Below are positions 55,771-64,000 of a stretch of DNA of 64,000 bases, in pieces (the first letter of the stretch is position 1; each line of letters begins with the position of its first letter). This DNA comes from an uncultured Paracoccaceae bacterium (lineage in GTDB: Bacteria; Pseudomonadota; Alphaproteobacteria; Rhodobacterales; Rhodobacteraceae), in NCBI GenBank assembly GCA_947499725.1, contig CANMPK010000006.1:1-64000 (forward strand), given 5' to 3'. The notes beneath the pieces are model-generated. The model was not told where the DNA came from. It saw only the letters and a program-made list of their open reading frames with translations, and ran no database searches. The position numbers and the translations under genes are program-made.

Positions 55771-57858
55771 ATGACACTGGCTTCTACACGCGTCGGCGTG
55801 GATATCGGCGGCACCTTTACGGATGTTGCATTGCAACATGCGGGCGGGCTTTCGACGTGCAAAGTTCTGACCAACTACACTCAACCTGAACAGGCGATTT
55901 TGGATGGAATTGCCTTGGCTTCCAAACAGGCTGGGATCGAATTGTCTGATATTGATCAAGTGATCCACGGCACCACTTTGGTGACGAACTCTTTGATTGA
56001 GCGTCGCGGAGCAAAGCTGGCGTTTATCACGACCGAAGGTTTTCGCGACGTCATCGAAATGCGTTCTGAAAATCGGTTTGAGCAGTATGACCTGAACCTT
56101 AACCTGCCAAAGCCGATGGTGCCTCGTCAGGATCGTTTCACATTGAATGAACGGATCGGCGCAAGTGGCGAGGTCCTGTTGCCGCTTGAGCAAGACGACG
56201 TGGACGCAATGGTACAAACCATTCTGGCCGGCGACTTTGAAGCCGTCGCGATTGGGTTGATGCACTCCTATGCCAATGATGCGCACGAACGTCAGATGGC
56301 GGATGCATTGCGTACTGCGGCCCCTGATTTGTCGATTTCGATCTCATCTGTGATTTCGCCACAAATGCGCGAACTGCCACGGTTTAATACAGTGATCGCA
56401 AACGCATATGTACAACCACAGGTCGCGGATTATCTTGGACGTTTGGTCGCCCGCCTTCGTGGCGCCGGCGTCGCGGCCCCAGTCTTTATGTTACATTCTG
56501 GGGGTGGTTTGATTTCGGTAGAAACAGCCGCAGAACAGCCTGTCCGTCTGCTTGAATCTGGTCCCGCAGGGGGCGCAATTTTTGCCGCCGATTTTGCGCG
56601 GGCGCATGATCTCGACAAAGTCTTGAGCTTTGATATGGGGGGCACCACTGCCAAGATTTGCTTGATCGAAGATGGTGCGCCCAAGACGGCGAATACCTTC
56701 GAAGTCGCGCGTACATATCGTTTCAAAAAAGGCTCGGGCATGACCGTGTCCACACCCGTTGTTGAAATGGTCGAGATCGGCGCGGGAGGCGGTTCAATTG
56801 CGTCCATCGACAGCATGAACCGAATCCAAGTTGGACCTCGATCCGCGGCCTCAGAGCCAGGCCCGGCGTGCTATGGCCGAGGCGGAGAAGAGCCAACTGT
56901 GACGGATGCGAACCTGCTTTTGGGTCGCCTTGATCCAAACAATTTCGCGGGAGGTGCGATCCAACTGCACCCTGACGCATCGGACACTGCCGTGGCTGCG
57001 AAACTTGGCGAAACTTTGAGTATTACAAGCAGCGACGCCGCCTTTGGTGTTACTGAAATGGTTGACGAAAACATGGCCAACGCGGCGCGTGTTCACACGG
57101 TTGAAAATGGCCGTGATATTGAACATTTTACCATGATCGGTTTCGGAGGTGGGGCACCGCTTCATGCCTGTCGTCTCTGTGAAAAACTCGGCATACGTGA
57201 TTTGATCATTCCGCCAGGTGCGGGTGTTGGTTCTGCGATTGGCTTCCTGAAGGCCCCCTTCAGTTATGAAGCTACGCGCGGATTGTTTCAGCAACTCGCT
57301 GATTTCAATGGCGCTGCAGTGAACTCAGCTTTGGCTGAGCTGGAGCAAGAGGCCCGCGCTTTTGTTGAAGCAGGGGCCAAGGACGCGGATACCTCATCTA
57401 AACTGACTGCGTTTATGCGATATGCGGGGCAGGGTTGGGAAATCCCAGTGTCCCTACCGTACAAACCGTTTGCGGACTCGGATAAATCAGAGATCCAAGA
57501 TGCGTTTGAAGCCGCATATGAAATGTTGTTTGGCCGGACCATCGATGGGCTTGCGATTGAAATCACCAACTGGTCGCTTGTGGTTGCATCCGTGCTGCCT
57601 GATGTTGCAAAGGCCGCGCATTTCGCATCGGGAGATGCAGCAACAGAGCGACGGACACGTCAATTCTATGACGCTGCACTGCGAAGCACCGTGGATGCGC
57701 GCGAAGTAGAGCGTAGCGAAATGAGCGCTGGGAAATCTGTCGAAGGCCCCGCCGTGATTATCGAAAATGAGACCACCACAATTGTCACATCCGCCTATAC
57801 GGCGATTGGCCAAGGCGACGGCAGCTTGCTGCTGCGCCGCAAGGGAGACGCACTATGA
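55771..57858 (+). CDS. hyuA: Hydantoinase/oxoprolinase subunit A (HyuA)
   Basis: A 695-aa ATP-dependent subunit. VGVDIGGTFTDVAL at the N-terminus and SFDMGGTTAKICL in the middle are the actin-like phosphate loops, and GIGGGAPLHA-type IGFGGGAPLHACRL follows. Together with HyuB it opens cyclic amides using ATP, as in 5-oxoprolinase, N-methylhydantoinase or caprolactamase. ATG 55771 is chosen because TTG 55765 would overlap the previous stop. Its end overlaps HyuB by ATGA. Confidence 0.92.
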   Translation: MTLASTRVGVDIGGTFTDVALQHAGGLSTCKVLTNYTQPEQAILDGIALASKQAGIELSDIDQVIHGTTLVTNSLIERRGAKLAFITTEGFRDVIEMRSENRFEQYDLNLNLPKPMVPRQDRFTLNERIGASGEVLLPLEQDDVDAMVQTILAGDFEAVAIGLMHSYANDAHERQMADALRTAAPDLSISISSVISPQMRELPRFNTVIANAYVQPQVADYLGRLVARLRGAGVAAPVFMLHSGGGLISVETAAEQPVRLLESGPAGGAIFAADFARAHDLDKVLSFDMGGTTAKICLIEDGAPKTANTFEVARTYRFKKGSGMTVSTPVVEMVEIGAGGGSIASIDSMNRIQVGPRSAASEPGPACYGRGGEEPTVTDANLLLGRLDPNNFAGGAIQLHPDASDTAVAAKLGETLSITSSDAAFGVTEMVDENMANAARVHTVENGRDIEHFTMIGFGGGAPLHACRLCEKLGIRDLIIPPGAGVGSAIGFLKAPFSYEATRGLFQQLADFNGAAVNSALAELEQEARAFVEAGAKDADTSSKLTAFMRYAGQGWEIPVSLPYKPFADSDKSEIQDAFEAAYEMLFGRTIDGLAIEITNWSLVVASVLPDVAKAAHFASGDAATERRTRQFYDAALRSTVDAREVERSEMSAGKSVEGPAVIIENETTTIVTSAYTAIGQGDGSLLLRRKGDAL

Positions 57859-59501
57859 GCCCGACAGCAATCGATTATCAAATCATGTGGAACCGCTTGA
57901 TTGCGGTTGTCGAAGAACAAGCCACGACATTGATCCGAACCGCTTTTTCAACCTCAGTGCGCGAAGCGGGCGATTTGTCGGCAGGGCTTTTTGATCGCCA
58001 AGGCCGAATGATGGCGCAGGCGGTCACCGGCACGCCAGGTCACGTGAACGCAATGGCCGAGAGCGTGACGCATTTTGTACGTGAGCTGGGACTGGATAAC
58101 GTATTTGAAAACGACGTTTTCATCACCAACGACCCATGGCTTGGCACGGGGCACCTTCACGACATTACGGTTGTGTCGCCAACGTTTCGCAACGGCCAAC
58201 ACATCGGTTTCTTTGCCTGTACTGCGCATGTTGTGGATATTGGTGGTCGGGGTTTTGGGCCTGACGCGAACGAAGTGTATGAAGAGGGTCTCTTGATCCC
58301 GATCATGAAGTTCGCCGAACGGGGAAACGTGTCCAAGGATCTTATCCGTATGGTGCGCTCTAACGTGCGTGAACCGGATCAAGTGGTCGGCGATCTTTAT
58401 TCTCTAGCGGCCTGTAACGAGGCAGGGGATCGCCGCTTACAGACCATGATGGGCGAATTTGGCATCTCTGATCTGGAGGGTCTGTCGGATTTCGTGATTG
58501 AGACATCGCGCAAAGCCACCCGTGAGGCCATCGCCAAAGTTCCCGATGGCACGTTTCGTCATTCTATGCAGGTGGATGGGTATGATGCACCGGTCAATAT
58601 GGTTGTGCGTTTGGATGTCGCTGGGGATAAAATCAAAGCCGATTTTGATGGTACCTCAGGCATGAGCCGCTTTGGCGTAAACGTTCCCGAGGTCTACACA
58701 CGTGCCTATGCGTGCTATGGCTTGAAATGCGCGATTGCGGCAGAGGTGCCGAATAACACGGGTTCACTTGAACCCTTTGAAATTACCGCTCCTGAGGGAT
58801 GCATCTTGGCCGCGCGTCGACCTGCTCCGGTTTCGGTGCGCCATGTCTTGGGACATTTGGTGCCTGATGTGGTGCTGGGCGCTTTGCACCAAGCGATGCC
58901 CGACACAGTTCCCGCCGAGGGGGCAAGCGCACTTTGGAATATCCAAATTTCGGCACGCGCCAGTGACCCCGCAAGCGGTTTGCCGAATGCCGAGGTCCTG
59001 ATGTTCAACTCTGGCGGGACAGGGGCCCGCCCAACATTGGACGGATTGTCTGCGACGGCCTTCCCATCTGGTGTGTCGACGATGAGCGTCGAAGCGACCG
59101 AGCACGTTGGCCCGATCACAGTGTGGCGAAAAGATCTTCGTGAGGGATCAGGCGGGGCGGGGGCCTTTCGGGGCGGCCTTGGTCAGAACATCGAAATCGA
59201 ACCCCGCGAAGGCTATGACTTTTACTTTAACGCCATGTTCGATCGGGTGGAAAATCCCGCGCGCGGTCGCGAAGGTGGCCATGCGGGTGCCAAGGGACAG
59301 GTCGAACTTTCAGATGGCACCAAGATGAGAAGCAAGGGGCGCCAGTTGGTCAAAAATGGCCAACGTCTCAAACTCAGCCTCCCAGGAGGGGGCGGATATG
59401 GCGCGCCAAGCGCGCGCGACAAAACGGAAGTGGCCCAAGATCTGGCCGCTGGATTCATCACAGAAGAGCAAGCGACCGGCGTTTACGGTCTGAAAAAGTA
59501 G
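57855..59501 (+). CDS. hyuB: Hydantoinase/oxoprolinase subunit B (HyuB)
   Basis: A 548-aa partner of HyuA. AIDYQIMWNRLIAVVEEQATTLIRTAFSTSVREAGDLS is the family's N-terminal region, FITNDPWLGTGHLHDITV the central one, and SLPGGGGYGAPSARD the C-terminal one. It carries the likely metal-binding hydrolase/transferase site. It is the second set of lactam-opening genes in the window, unrelated in sequence to PxpABC. Confidence 0.92.
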   Translation: MSPTAIDYQIMWNRLIAVVEEQATTLIRTAFSTSVREAGDLSAGLFDRQGRMMAQAVTGTPGHVNAMAESVTHFVRELGLDNVFENDVFITNDPWLGTGHLHDITVVSPTFRNGQHIGFFACTAHVVDIGGRGFGPDANEVYEEGLLIPIMKFAERGNVSKDLIRMVRSNVREPDQVVGDLYSLAACNEAGDRRLQTMMGEFGISDLEGLSDFVIETSRKATREAIAKVPDGTFRHSMQVDGYDAPVNMVVRLDVAGDKIKADFDGTSGMSRFGVNVPEVYTRAYACYGLKCAIAAEVPNNTGSLEPFEITAPEGCILAARRPAPVSVRHVLGHLVPDVVLGALHQAMPDTVPAEGASALWNIQISARASDPASGLPNAEVLMFNSGGTGARPTLDGLSATAFPSGVSTMSVEATEHVGPITVWRKDLREGSGGAGAFRGGLGQNIEIEPREGYDFYFNAMFDRVENPARGREGGHAGAKGQVELSDGTKMRSKGRQLVKNGQRLKLSLPGGGGYGAPSARDKTEVAQDLAAGFITEEQATGVYGLKK

Positions 59502-59509
59502 GACATGAC

Positions 59510-60262
59510 ATGAGCAAACAACCAATCGCATTGGTCACGGGCGCCGCCCAAGGGATCGGCTATGCCTGTGCAGAAGCCATCGCAGAAGATGGTGCAAAGG
59601 TGATTTTGGCAGATATCAACGCCGAAGGTGTCGCGGCAGCGGCCGAAAAACTTGGTGGTGGTGCCGTTGGCATGGCCTGTGACATGGGGGATCCTGCGCA
59701 GATCGAAGCCATGTTCGACGCAATCGAAGCAGAGCATGGCCCTGTTGAAATTCTTGTGAACAACGCGGGCATCGCGATGCCGGGAGATTTTCTTGAAACG
59801 TCGCTCGAGAGCTTTCAAAAGGTGATCGACGTTAATCTCACTGGGACGTTCCTTGCACTTCAACGTGCTGCAAAAACCATGGCCGCCAATAACATTGAGG
59901 GCGCGATTGTGAATATGTCGTCCATCAATGCGGTCGTCGCAATCCCGTCAATCCCTGCGTATTGTGCCTCAAAGGGCGGTGTGATGCAGTTGACCAAGGC
60001 GACGGCGCTGGCATTGGCTCCGCACAATATTCGGGTGAATGCTGTTGGACCTGGTTCGATCGATACCGAAATGATGGCCGGCGTGAATGCAAACCCAGAA
60101 GCCATGAAAATGGTTATGTCGCGTACGCCTCTGAAACGTGTCGGCGAGCCACGTGATATTGGCGATGCCGTCGCATTTCTCGCGAGCAAAAAAGCCAAAT
60201 ATATCACTGGCGAAACCATCTATGTGGATGGTGGGCGCATTGGTATGAACTACACGTGCTGA
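59510..60262 (+). CDS. Short-chain dehydrogenase/reductase in the hydantoinase operon
   Basis: A 250-aa SDR. It has the cofactor loop GAAQGIGYA, the NNAG motif (VNNAGIA), the catalytic YxxxK (AYCASKGG) and the C-terminal PGSIDTEMM, as in FabG-like NAD(P) enzymes. It starts 8 nt after HyuB, so it is in the operon. It probably oxidises a hydroxy or aldehyde intermediate after ring opening. Confidence 0.92.
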   Translation: MSKQPIALVTGAAQGIGYACAEAIAEDGAKVILADINAEGVAAAAEKLGGGAVGMACDMGDPAQIEAMFDAIEAEHGPVEILVNNAGIAMPGDFLETSLESFQKVIDVNLTGTFLALQRAAKTMAANNIEGAIVNMSSINAVVAIPSIPAYCASKGGVMQLTKATALALAPHNIRVNAVGPGSIDTEMMAGVNANPEAMKMVMSRTPLKRVGEPRDIGDAVAFLASKKAKYITGETIYVDGGRIGMNYTC

Positions 60263-60267
60263 GGTAA

Positions 60268-62187
60268 ATGATGTCGAAATACCCACAAACCTATGCCGAT
60301 TGGCAGGCGGATCCCGCGGCCTTTTGGGCCAATGCCGCTAAAGCAATTGATTGGTTCACCCCGCCGACGTCCACGTTCAATTCCGACAAAGGCGCCTATG
60401 GGCGTTGGTTTGATGGGGCGACATGCAATACCTGTTACAACTGCGTTGATCGCCATGTCGAAGCCGGCCACGGCGACCGCGCGGCTGTTATTTATGATAG
60501 CCCTGTTACGGGAACCGCGAAAACCTATTCCTATGCCCAAACCAAGGACGAGGTCAGCGCGTTGGCGTCTGTTCTGCGTGGGCTAGGCGTCACCAAAGGT
60601 GATCGTGTTATTATATACATGCCAATGGTGCCTGAGGCGATCTTTGCGATGCTGGCCTGTGCGCGCCTTGGTGCGATCCATTCGGTTGTATTCGGTGGTT
60701 TTGCTGCGCGCGAATTGGCAACCCGAATTGACGATGCTGCTCCAAAAGCGATCATTTCGGCGTCCTGTGGGATCGAGCCAAATCGGGTGATCGCCTATAA
60801 GCCGTTATTGGATGAAGCGATTGAAATCGCATCGGCCAAGCCTGATCACTGTGTGATCTTGCAACGCGATACCCAGACATGTGAGCTGATCGAAGGGCGC
60901 GATGTTGATTACGCGCAATCGGTTCAATCTGCCATTGCGGCTGGCGAGGGTACAGAATGTGTGCCGGTCGAGACGACTGATCCGCTTTATATCCTTTATA
61001 CATCGGGCACGACGGGCCAGCCCAAAGGCGTTGTTCGCGACAATGGCGGGCATATGGTCGCGCTGCGTTGGTCGATGGAGTATCACTATGATATCAAACC
61101 GGGAGAAACCTTCTGGGCCGCCTCTGATGTGGGTTGGGTCGTTGGCCATTCCTATATCTGCTACGGACCATTGCTGAATGGCAGTGCAACGGTTGTCTTT
61201 GAGGGCAAACCCGTTGGCACACCGGATGCTGGGGCGTTCTGGCGCGTGATCCAAGACCACAAAGTCGCGGCGATGTTCACCGCACCGACCGCGCTTCGCG
61301 CGATCAAAAAGGTTGATCCCTCGGGGCTGCTTATTCAGGATTACGATCTAAGCAACTTCAGGACCTTGTTCTTGGCGGGTGAACGATCTGATCCGGCGAC
61401 GATTGAATGGGCGCAGGAGAAACTCGACCGTCTTGTTATCGACCATTGGTGGCAAACCGAAACCGGATGGGCCATGTCTGGCAACCCTGTGGGGCTGGGG
61501 GCATTTCCGATCAAGCTTGGTTCACCTGGGAAACCAATGCCTGGTTACGATATCCGTGTGCTGGATGACGAGGGTAACCCTGTAGAAGCTGGTACGTTGG
61601 GGAATATCGTCTGCAAGCTACCGTTGCCCCCTTCGGGATTTCCTACATTGTGGAATGCTGAAGAGCGTTTCCGATCCTCCTATATGGAGGAGTTCCCTGG
61701 GTATTATGCGACATCTGACGCTGGTATGATCGACGAAGACGGATATGTTTTTATCATGGCGCGCACAGATGACATCATCAATGTCGCAGGGCACCGGTTG
61801 TCCACCGGCGCGATGGAGGAAGTTATCTCGGGGCATGAAGACATCGCCGAATGCGCAGTGGTGGGTGCAGCCGATGCGCTTAAGGGACAGATGCCGCTCG
61901 GATTTTTTGTTGTGAACGATGGTGTGGATCGCGACCCTGCTGACTTGGAAAAAGAACTGGTTCAGTTGGTCCGTGCCAAGATTGGCGCAGTTGCGGCGTT
62001 TAAATTGGCTGTGCCGGTAAAACGTTTGCCCAAAACGCGATCAGGCAAAGTGTTGCGTGGGACGATGCAAAAAATCGCAAACGGCGAGACTTACAAGATA
62101 CCCGCAGCGATTGATGACACAATGATTTTAACCGAAATCCACGAGGCGCTTGGCGCACGAAACTTGATTGGAAAACCCAATGATTGA
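60268..62187 (+). CDS. PrpE-like acyl-CoA synthetase (propionyl/acetyl-CoA synthetase family)
   Basis: A 639-aa AMP-forming acyl-CoA synthetase. The P-loop-like motif is [19 protein letters not shown], and [17 protein letters not shown] and the C-terminal [12 protein letters not shown] (with the acetylatable Lys) follow. It fits PrpE more than Acs. It would activate a short carboxylate from ring opening to the CoA thioester. GAGG lies before the start; ATG 60271 is an alternative. Its end overlaps RidA by 8 nt. Confidence 0.92.
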   Translation: MMSKYPQTYADWQADPAAFWANAAKAIDWFTPPTSTFNSDKGAYGRWFDGATCNTCYNCVDRHVEAGHGDRAAVIYDSPVTGTAKTYSYAQTKDEVSALASVLRGLGVTKGDRVIIYMPMVPEAIFAMLACARLGAIHSVVFGGFAARELATRIDDAAPKAIISASCGIEPNRVIAYKPLLDEAIEIASAKPDHCVILQRDTQTCELIEGRDVDYAQSVQSAIAAGEGTECVPVETTDPLYILYTSGTTGQPKGVVRDNGGHMVALRWSMEYHYDIKPGETFWAASDVGWVVGHSYICYGPLLNGSATVVFEGKPVGTPDAGAFWRVIQDHKVAAMFTAPTALRAIKKVDPSGLLIQDYDLSNFRTLFLAGERSDPATIEWAQEKLDRLVIDHWWQTETGWAMSGNPVGLGAFPIKLGSPGKPMPGYDIRVLDDEGNPVEAGTLGNIVCKLPLPPSGFPTLWNAEERFRSSYMEEFPGYYATSDAGMIDEDGYVFIMARTDDIINVAGHRLSTGAMEEVISGHEDIAECAVVGAADALKGQMPLGFFVVNDGVDRDPADLEKELVQLVRAKIGAVAAFKLAVPVKRLPKTRSGKVLRGTMQKIANGETYKIPAAIDDTMILTEIHEALGARNLIGKPND

Positions 62188-62524
62188 ACGCATTCACACA
62201 TCTGAACGCATGAGCAAAATCGTCAAACACAACGGTGTCGCCTACCTTTGTGGTCAAGTCGGCGCGGGTGACAGCGTCGCCGAGCAAACCGCTGACTGTC
62301 TGGCGCGTGTAGATGCGCTTCTTGCGGAGGCAGGCTCAGACCGCGAACACATTCTTCAGGCTGTAATTTGGGTGTCTGACATGGCTCATTTCGCTGAAAT
62401 GAACGCGGTGTGGGATGCTTGGGTGCCTGCCGGCCATGCGCCTGCCCGCGCCTGCGGCGAAGCCAAGCTTGCCCGCGATGTGTTGAAGGTAGAAATCATC
62501 GTTACCGCCGCCGTTAAATCGTAA
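62180..62524 (+). CDS. RidA-family deaminase
   Basis: A 114-aa RidA/YjgF-like protein that hydrolyses reactive enamines and imines to ketoacids and ammonia. [11 protein letters not shown] and the late [19 protein letters not shown] contain the conserved Gly and Arg/Glu. ATG 62180 overlaps the PrpE-like stop. It supports the idea that the FAD oxidoreductase in the same operon makes imines. Confidence 0.9.
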   Translation: MIERIHTSERMSKIVKHNGVAYLCGQVGAGDSVAEQTADCLARVDALLAEAGSDREHILQAVIWVSDMAHFAEMNAVWDAWVPAGHAPARACGEAKLARDVLKVEIIVTAAVKS

Positions 62525-62539
62525 ACAAAAGGATCGCCT

Positions 62540-63277
62540 ATGACTTATGCAGTAGAAATGAAAGATGTGAACAAGTTTTACGGAACGTTTCATGCCTTGA
62601 AGGGCATTAATCTTTCGGTGAAAAAGGGTGAGAAAATCGTGGTTTGCGGGCCGTCTGGTTCAGGTAAGTCAACGATGATCCGCACGATCAACCAGCTCGA
62701 AGAGCATCAATCCGGCGAGATATTGATCAACGGTGACCCGATCAACGCCGATGCGCCAGATATCGAAGAAATGCGTCGTGAGGTGGGGATGTGTTTCCAG
62801 CATTTTAATCTCTTCCCGCATCTGTCCATTTTGGAAAACTGCACGCTTGCACCGATGCTTGCGCGTAAAGAAACCCAAGCAGATGCAGAGGCGACCGCGA
62901 TGGCATTCTTGGAAAAAGTTCAAATCGCCAACCAAGCCGACAAATTTCCAGGTCAACTGTCTGGCGGTCAACAACAGCGTGTTGCGATCGCGCGGGCACT
63001 TTGCATGAAGCCGGAAATTTTGCTCTTTGATGAACCGACTTCGGCGCTTGATCCCGAGATGATTGGTGAGGTTTTGGATGTCATGGAAACATTGGCCCAA
63101 GAAGGCATGACGATGGTCTGCGTGACGCATGAAATGGGTTTTGCGCGCAAGGTTGCTGACCGTGTTATCTTTATGGATGCCGGGGAAATCATCGAAGAAA
63201 GCGATCCGGAAACTTTCTTCACCTCGCCAGCCAATGAGCGGACACGGAACTTCTTAGATCAAGTTCTCACTCACTAA
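62540..63277 (+). CDS. aapP: Amino-acid ABC transporter ATP-binding protein (AapP-like)
   Basis: A 245-aa ATPase. Walker A is GPSGSGKST, the signature is LSGGQQQR, Walker B is [12 protein letters not shown], and [20 protein letters not shown] is the H-loop. It starts 15 nt after RidA. No other permease lies beside it, so it is the missing ATPase of aapJQM at 44.3-47.6 kb, which ties that transporter to the catabolic operon. Confidence 0.93.
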   Translation: MTYAVEMKDVNKFYGTFHALKGINLSVKKGEKIVVCGPSGSGKSTMIRTINQLEEHQSGEILINGDPINADAPDIEEMRREVGMCFQHFNLFPHLSILENCTLAPMLARKETQADAEATAMAFLEKVQIANQADKFPGQLSGGQQQRVAIARALCMKPEILLFDEPTSALDPEMIGEVLDVMETLAQEGMTMVCVTHEMGFARKVADRVIFMDAGEIIEESDPETFFTSPANERTRNFLDQVLTH

Positions 63278-63321
63278 TAAACTAGCGGCGCTTCAGCTAC
63301 ACGCAAACTCGAGGGCTCGTG

Positions 63322-64000
63322 ATGATACACAACTACGTTCCGATATTGTCGTGGGGCCGGCGTTATTCGAAAAAGATAATGCTGGAGGATCTGCTTGCTG
63401 CTGTGATCGTCACGGTCATGCTTATCCCGCAATCTTTGGCCTATGCATTGCTTGCTGGCCTGCCTCCCGAGGCAGGCCTATATGCGTCCATAGCGCCGAT
63501 CATCCTCTATGCGATCTTTGGGACAAGCAGCGCACTTGCTGTTGGTCCTGTTGCTGTTGTTTCCCTGATGACCGCCGCAACGCTCAGCCAGATCGCTGAA
63601 CAAGGTACAATGGGATACGCGATTGCTGCGCTTTCTCTGGCGGGATTGTCTGGGCTTATCTTGCTTGTGATGGGCATGCTTCGCCTTGGATTTATCGCGA
63701 ATTTTCTTTCTCATCCTGTGATGTCTGGGTTTGTCTCGGCATCAGGGATTATTATCGCCGCAAGCCAAATTCAACATATCCTCGGCATCGACGCATCTGG
63801 CCAAAGCTTGTGGCAGTTGATGCAGTCATTGAGTAAAAACATTTCGCAAACAAACATCTATACAGCCGTGATTGGCGTTTGTGCTACTGCATTTTTGTTC
63901 TGGATGCGGCTTGGGTTGAAGCCACTTTTGAGCAGGCTAGGGGTAGGGGCACCCTTGGCTGGGGCCGTCGTCAAGATTGGACCTATTTTCGTTGTCGTTC
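63322..64000 (+). CDS. SulP-family anion transporter (5' part; runs off the window)
   Basis: The first 226 residues of a SulP protein: LEDLLAAVIVTVMLIPQSLAYALLAGLPPEAGLYASIAPIILYAIFGTSSALAVGPVA is the SulP signature region, and several more helices follow to the window edge. The family exports or imports sulfate, bicarbonate or similar anions. A STAS domain would be expected at the C-terminus outside the window. ATG 63322 has GAGGG upstream. It may import sulfate or release sulfite/sulfate from the sulfur enzymes nearby. Confidence 0.9.
   Translation, partial: MIHNYVPILSWGRRYSKKIMLEDLLAAVIVTVMLIPQSLAYALLAGLPPEAGLYASIAPIILYAIFGTSSALAVGPVAVVSLMTAATLSQIAEQGTMGYAIAALSLAGLSGLILLVMGMLRLGFIANFLSHPVMSGFVSASGIIIAASQIQHILGIDASGQSLWQLMQSLSKNISQTNIYTAVIGVCATAFLFWMRLGLKPLLSRLGVGAPLAGAVVKIGPIFVVV

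Noticed and set aside
62540..63277. Stand-alone ATPase of a different transporter
   Set aside because: No permease lies beside it, while aapJQM lacks an ATPase in the same window; one split transporter is simpler.

Overview
The window reads as chromosomal DNA from an alphaproteobacterium, most likely a marine Rhodobacteraceae (Roseobacter group). The evidence is the 5S rRNA - tRNA-fMet junction at the left edge, an alphaproteobacterial initiator tRNA, several TRAP, TRAP-TAXI and general amino-acid ABC transporters, and many LysR, TetR, MocR and IclR regulators. No database search was possible, so names rest on motifs and remembered family features.

Region 1 (1-170) is the end of an rRNA operon: the last ~48 nt of 5S rRNA and tRNA-fMet. 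Region 2 (about 211-14300) is an integrated, probably mobilizable element placed directly behind that tRNA. It carries a large serine recombinase whose C-terminus is read antisense through the rrn terminator and the tRNA, a soluble FtsH-like AAA/M41 protease, a GIY-YIG-type protein with zinc motifs, small regulators with clear operators, a two-gene nuclease-like/SF2-helicase module that looks like anti-phage defence (Hachiman-like in layout), a small membrane gene interrupted by a stop, a HUH-type Mob relaxase and, beside it, a tandem-hairpin region that is a candidate oriT. The right border is not identified.

Region 3 (14489-23701) is a LysR-controlled operon: class-V aminotransferase, TAXI-TRAP transporter, UspA, and the three 5-oxoprolinase subunits PxpB, PxpC and PxpA, suggesting uptake and opening of 5-oxoproline or a related lactam. 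Region 4 (24315-28771) is a DctPQM TRAP transporter followed by a TetR regulator and an SDR, both with matching palindromic operators. Region 5 (28877-35558) has a LysR gene divergent from GST, DUF1348, a flavin split-barrel/ferredoxin-reductase fusion, a ChrR-like cupin with a related operator, an amine oxidase, and a decayed TetR pseudogene.

Region 6 (35555-42123, minus) is a complete, translationally coupled Nit1C cluster (nitB to nitH), the set linked to cyanide/nitrile nitrogen use, with an eighth coupled gene of the LnmK/Pnap_2097 type. A MocR regulator with a nested palindromic operator is divergent from it. A serine-recombinase pseudogene follows at about 43.9-44.2 kb.

Region 7 (44312-64000) holds an amino-acid ABC transporter whose binding protein and permeases (44.3-47.6 kb) lie far from its ATPase (62.5 kb). 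Between them are sulfur-related genes (MBL-fold hydrolase, cystathionine beta-lyase-like enzyme, BisC/TorZ-type molybdoenzyme, rhodanese, IclR) and a catabolic operon: FAD amine oxidoreductase, HyuA, HyuB, SDR, PrpE-like acyl-CoA synthetase, RidA. The window ends inside a SulP anion transporter. The transporter and operon together suggest import and ATP-dependent opening of an N-heterocycle or N-substituted amino acid; the actual substrate cannot be read from the sequence.
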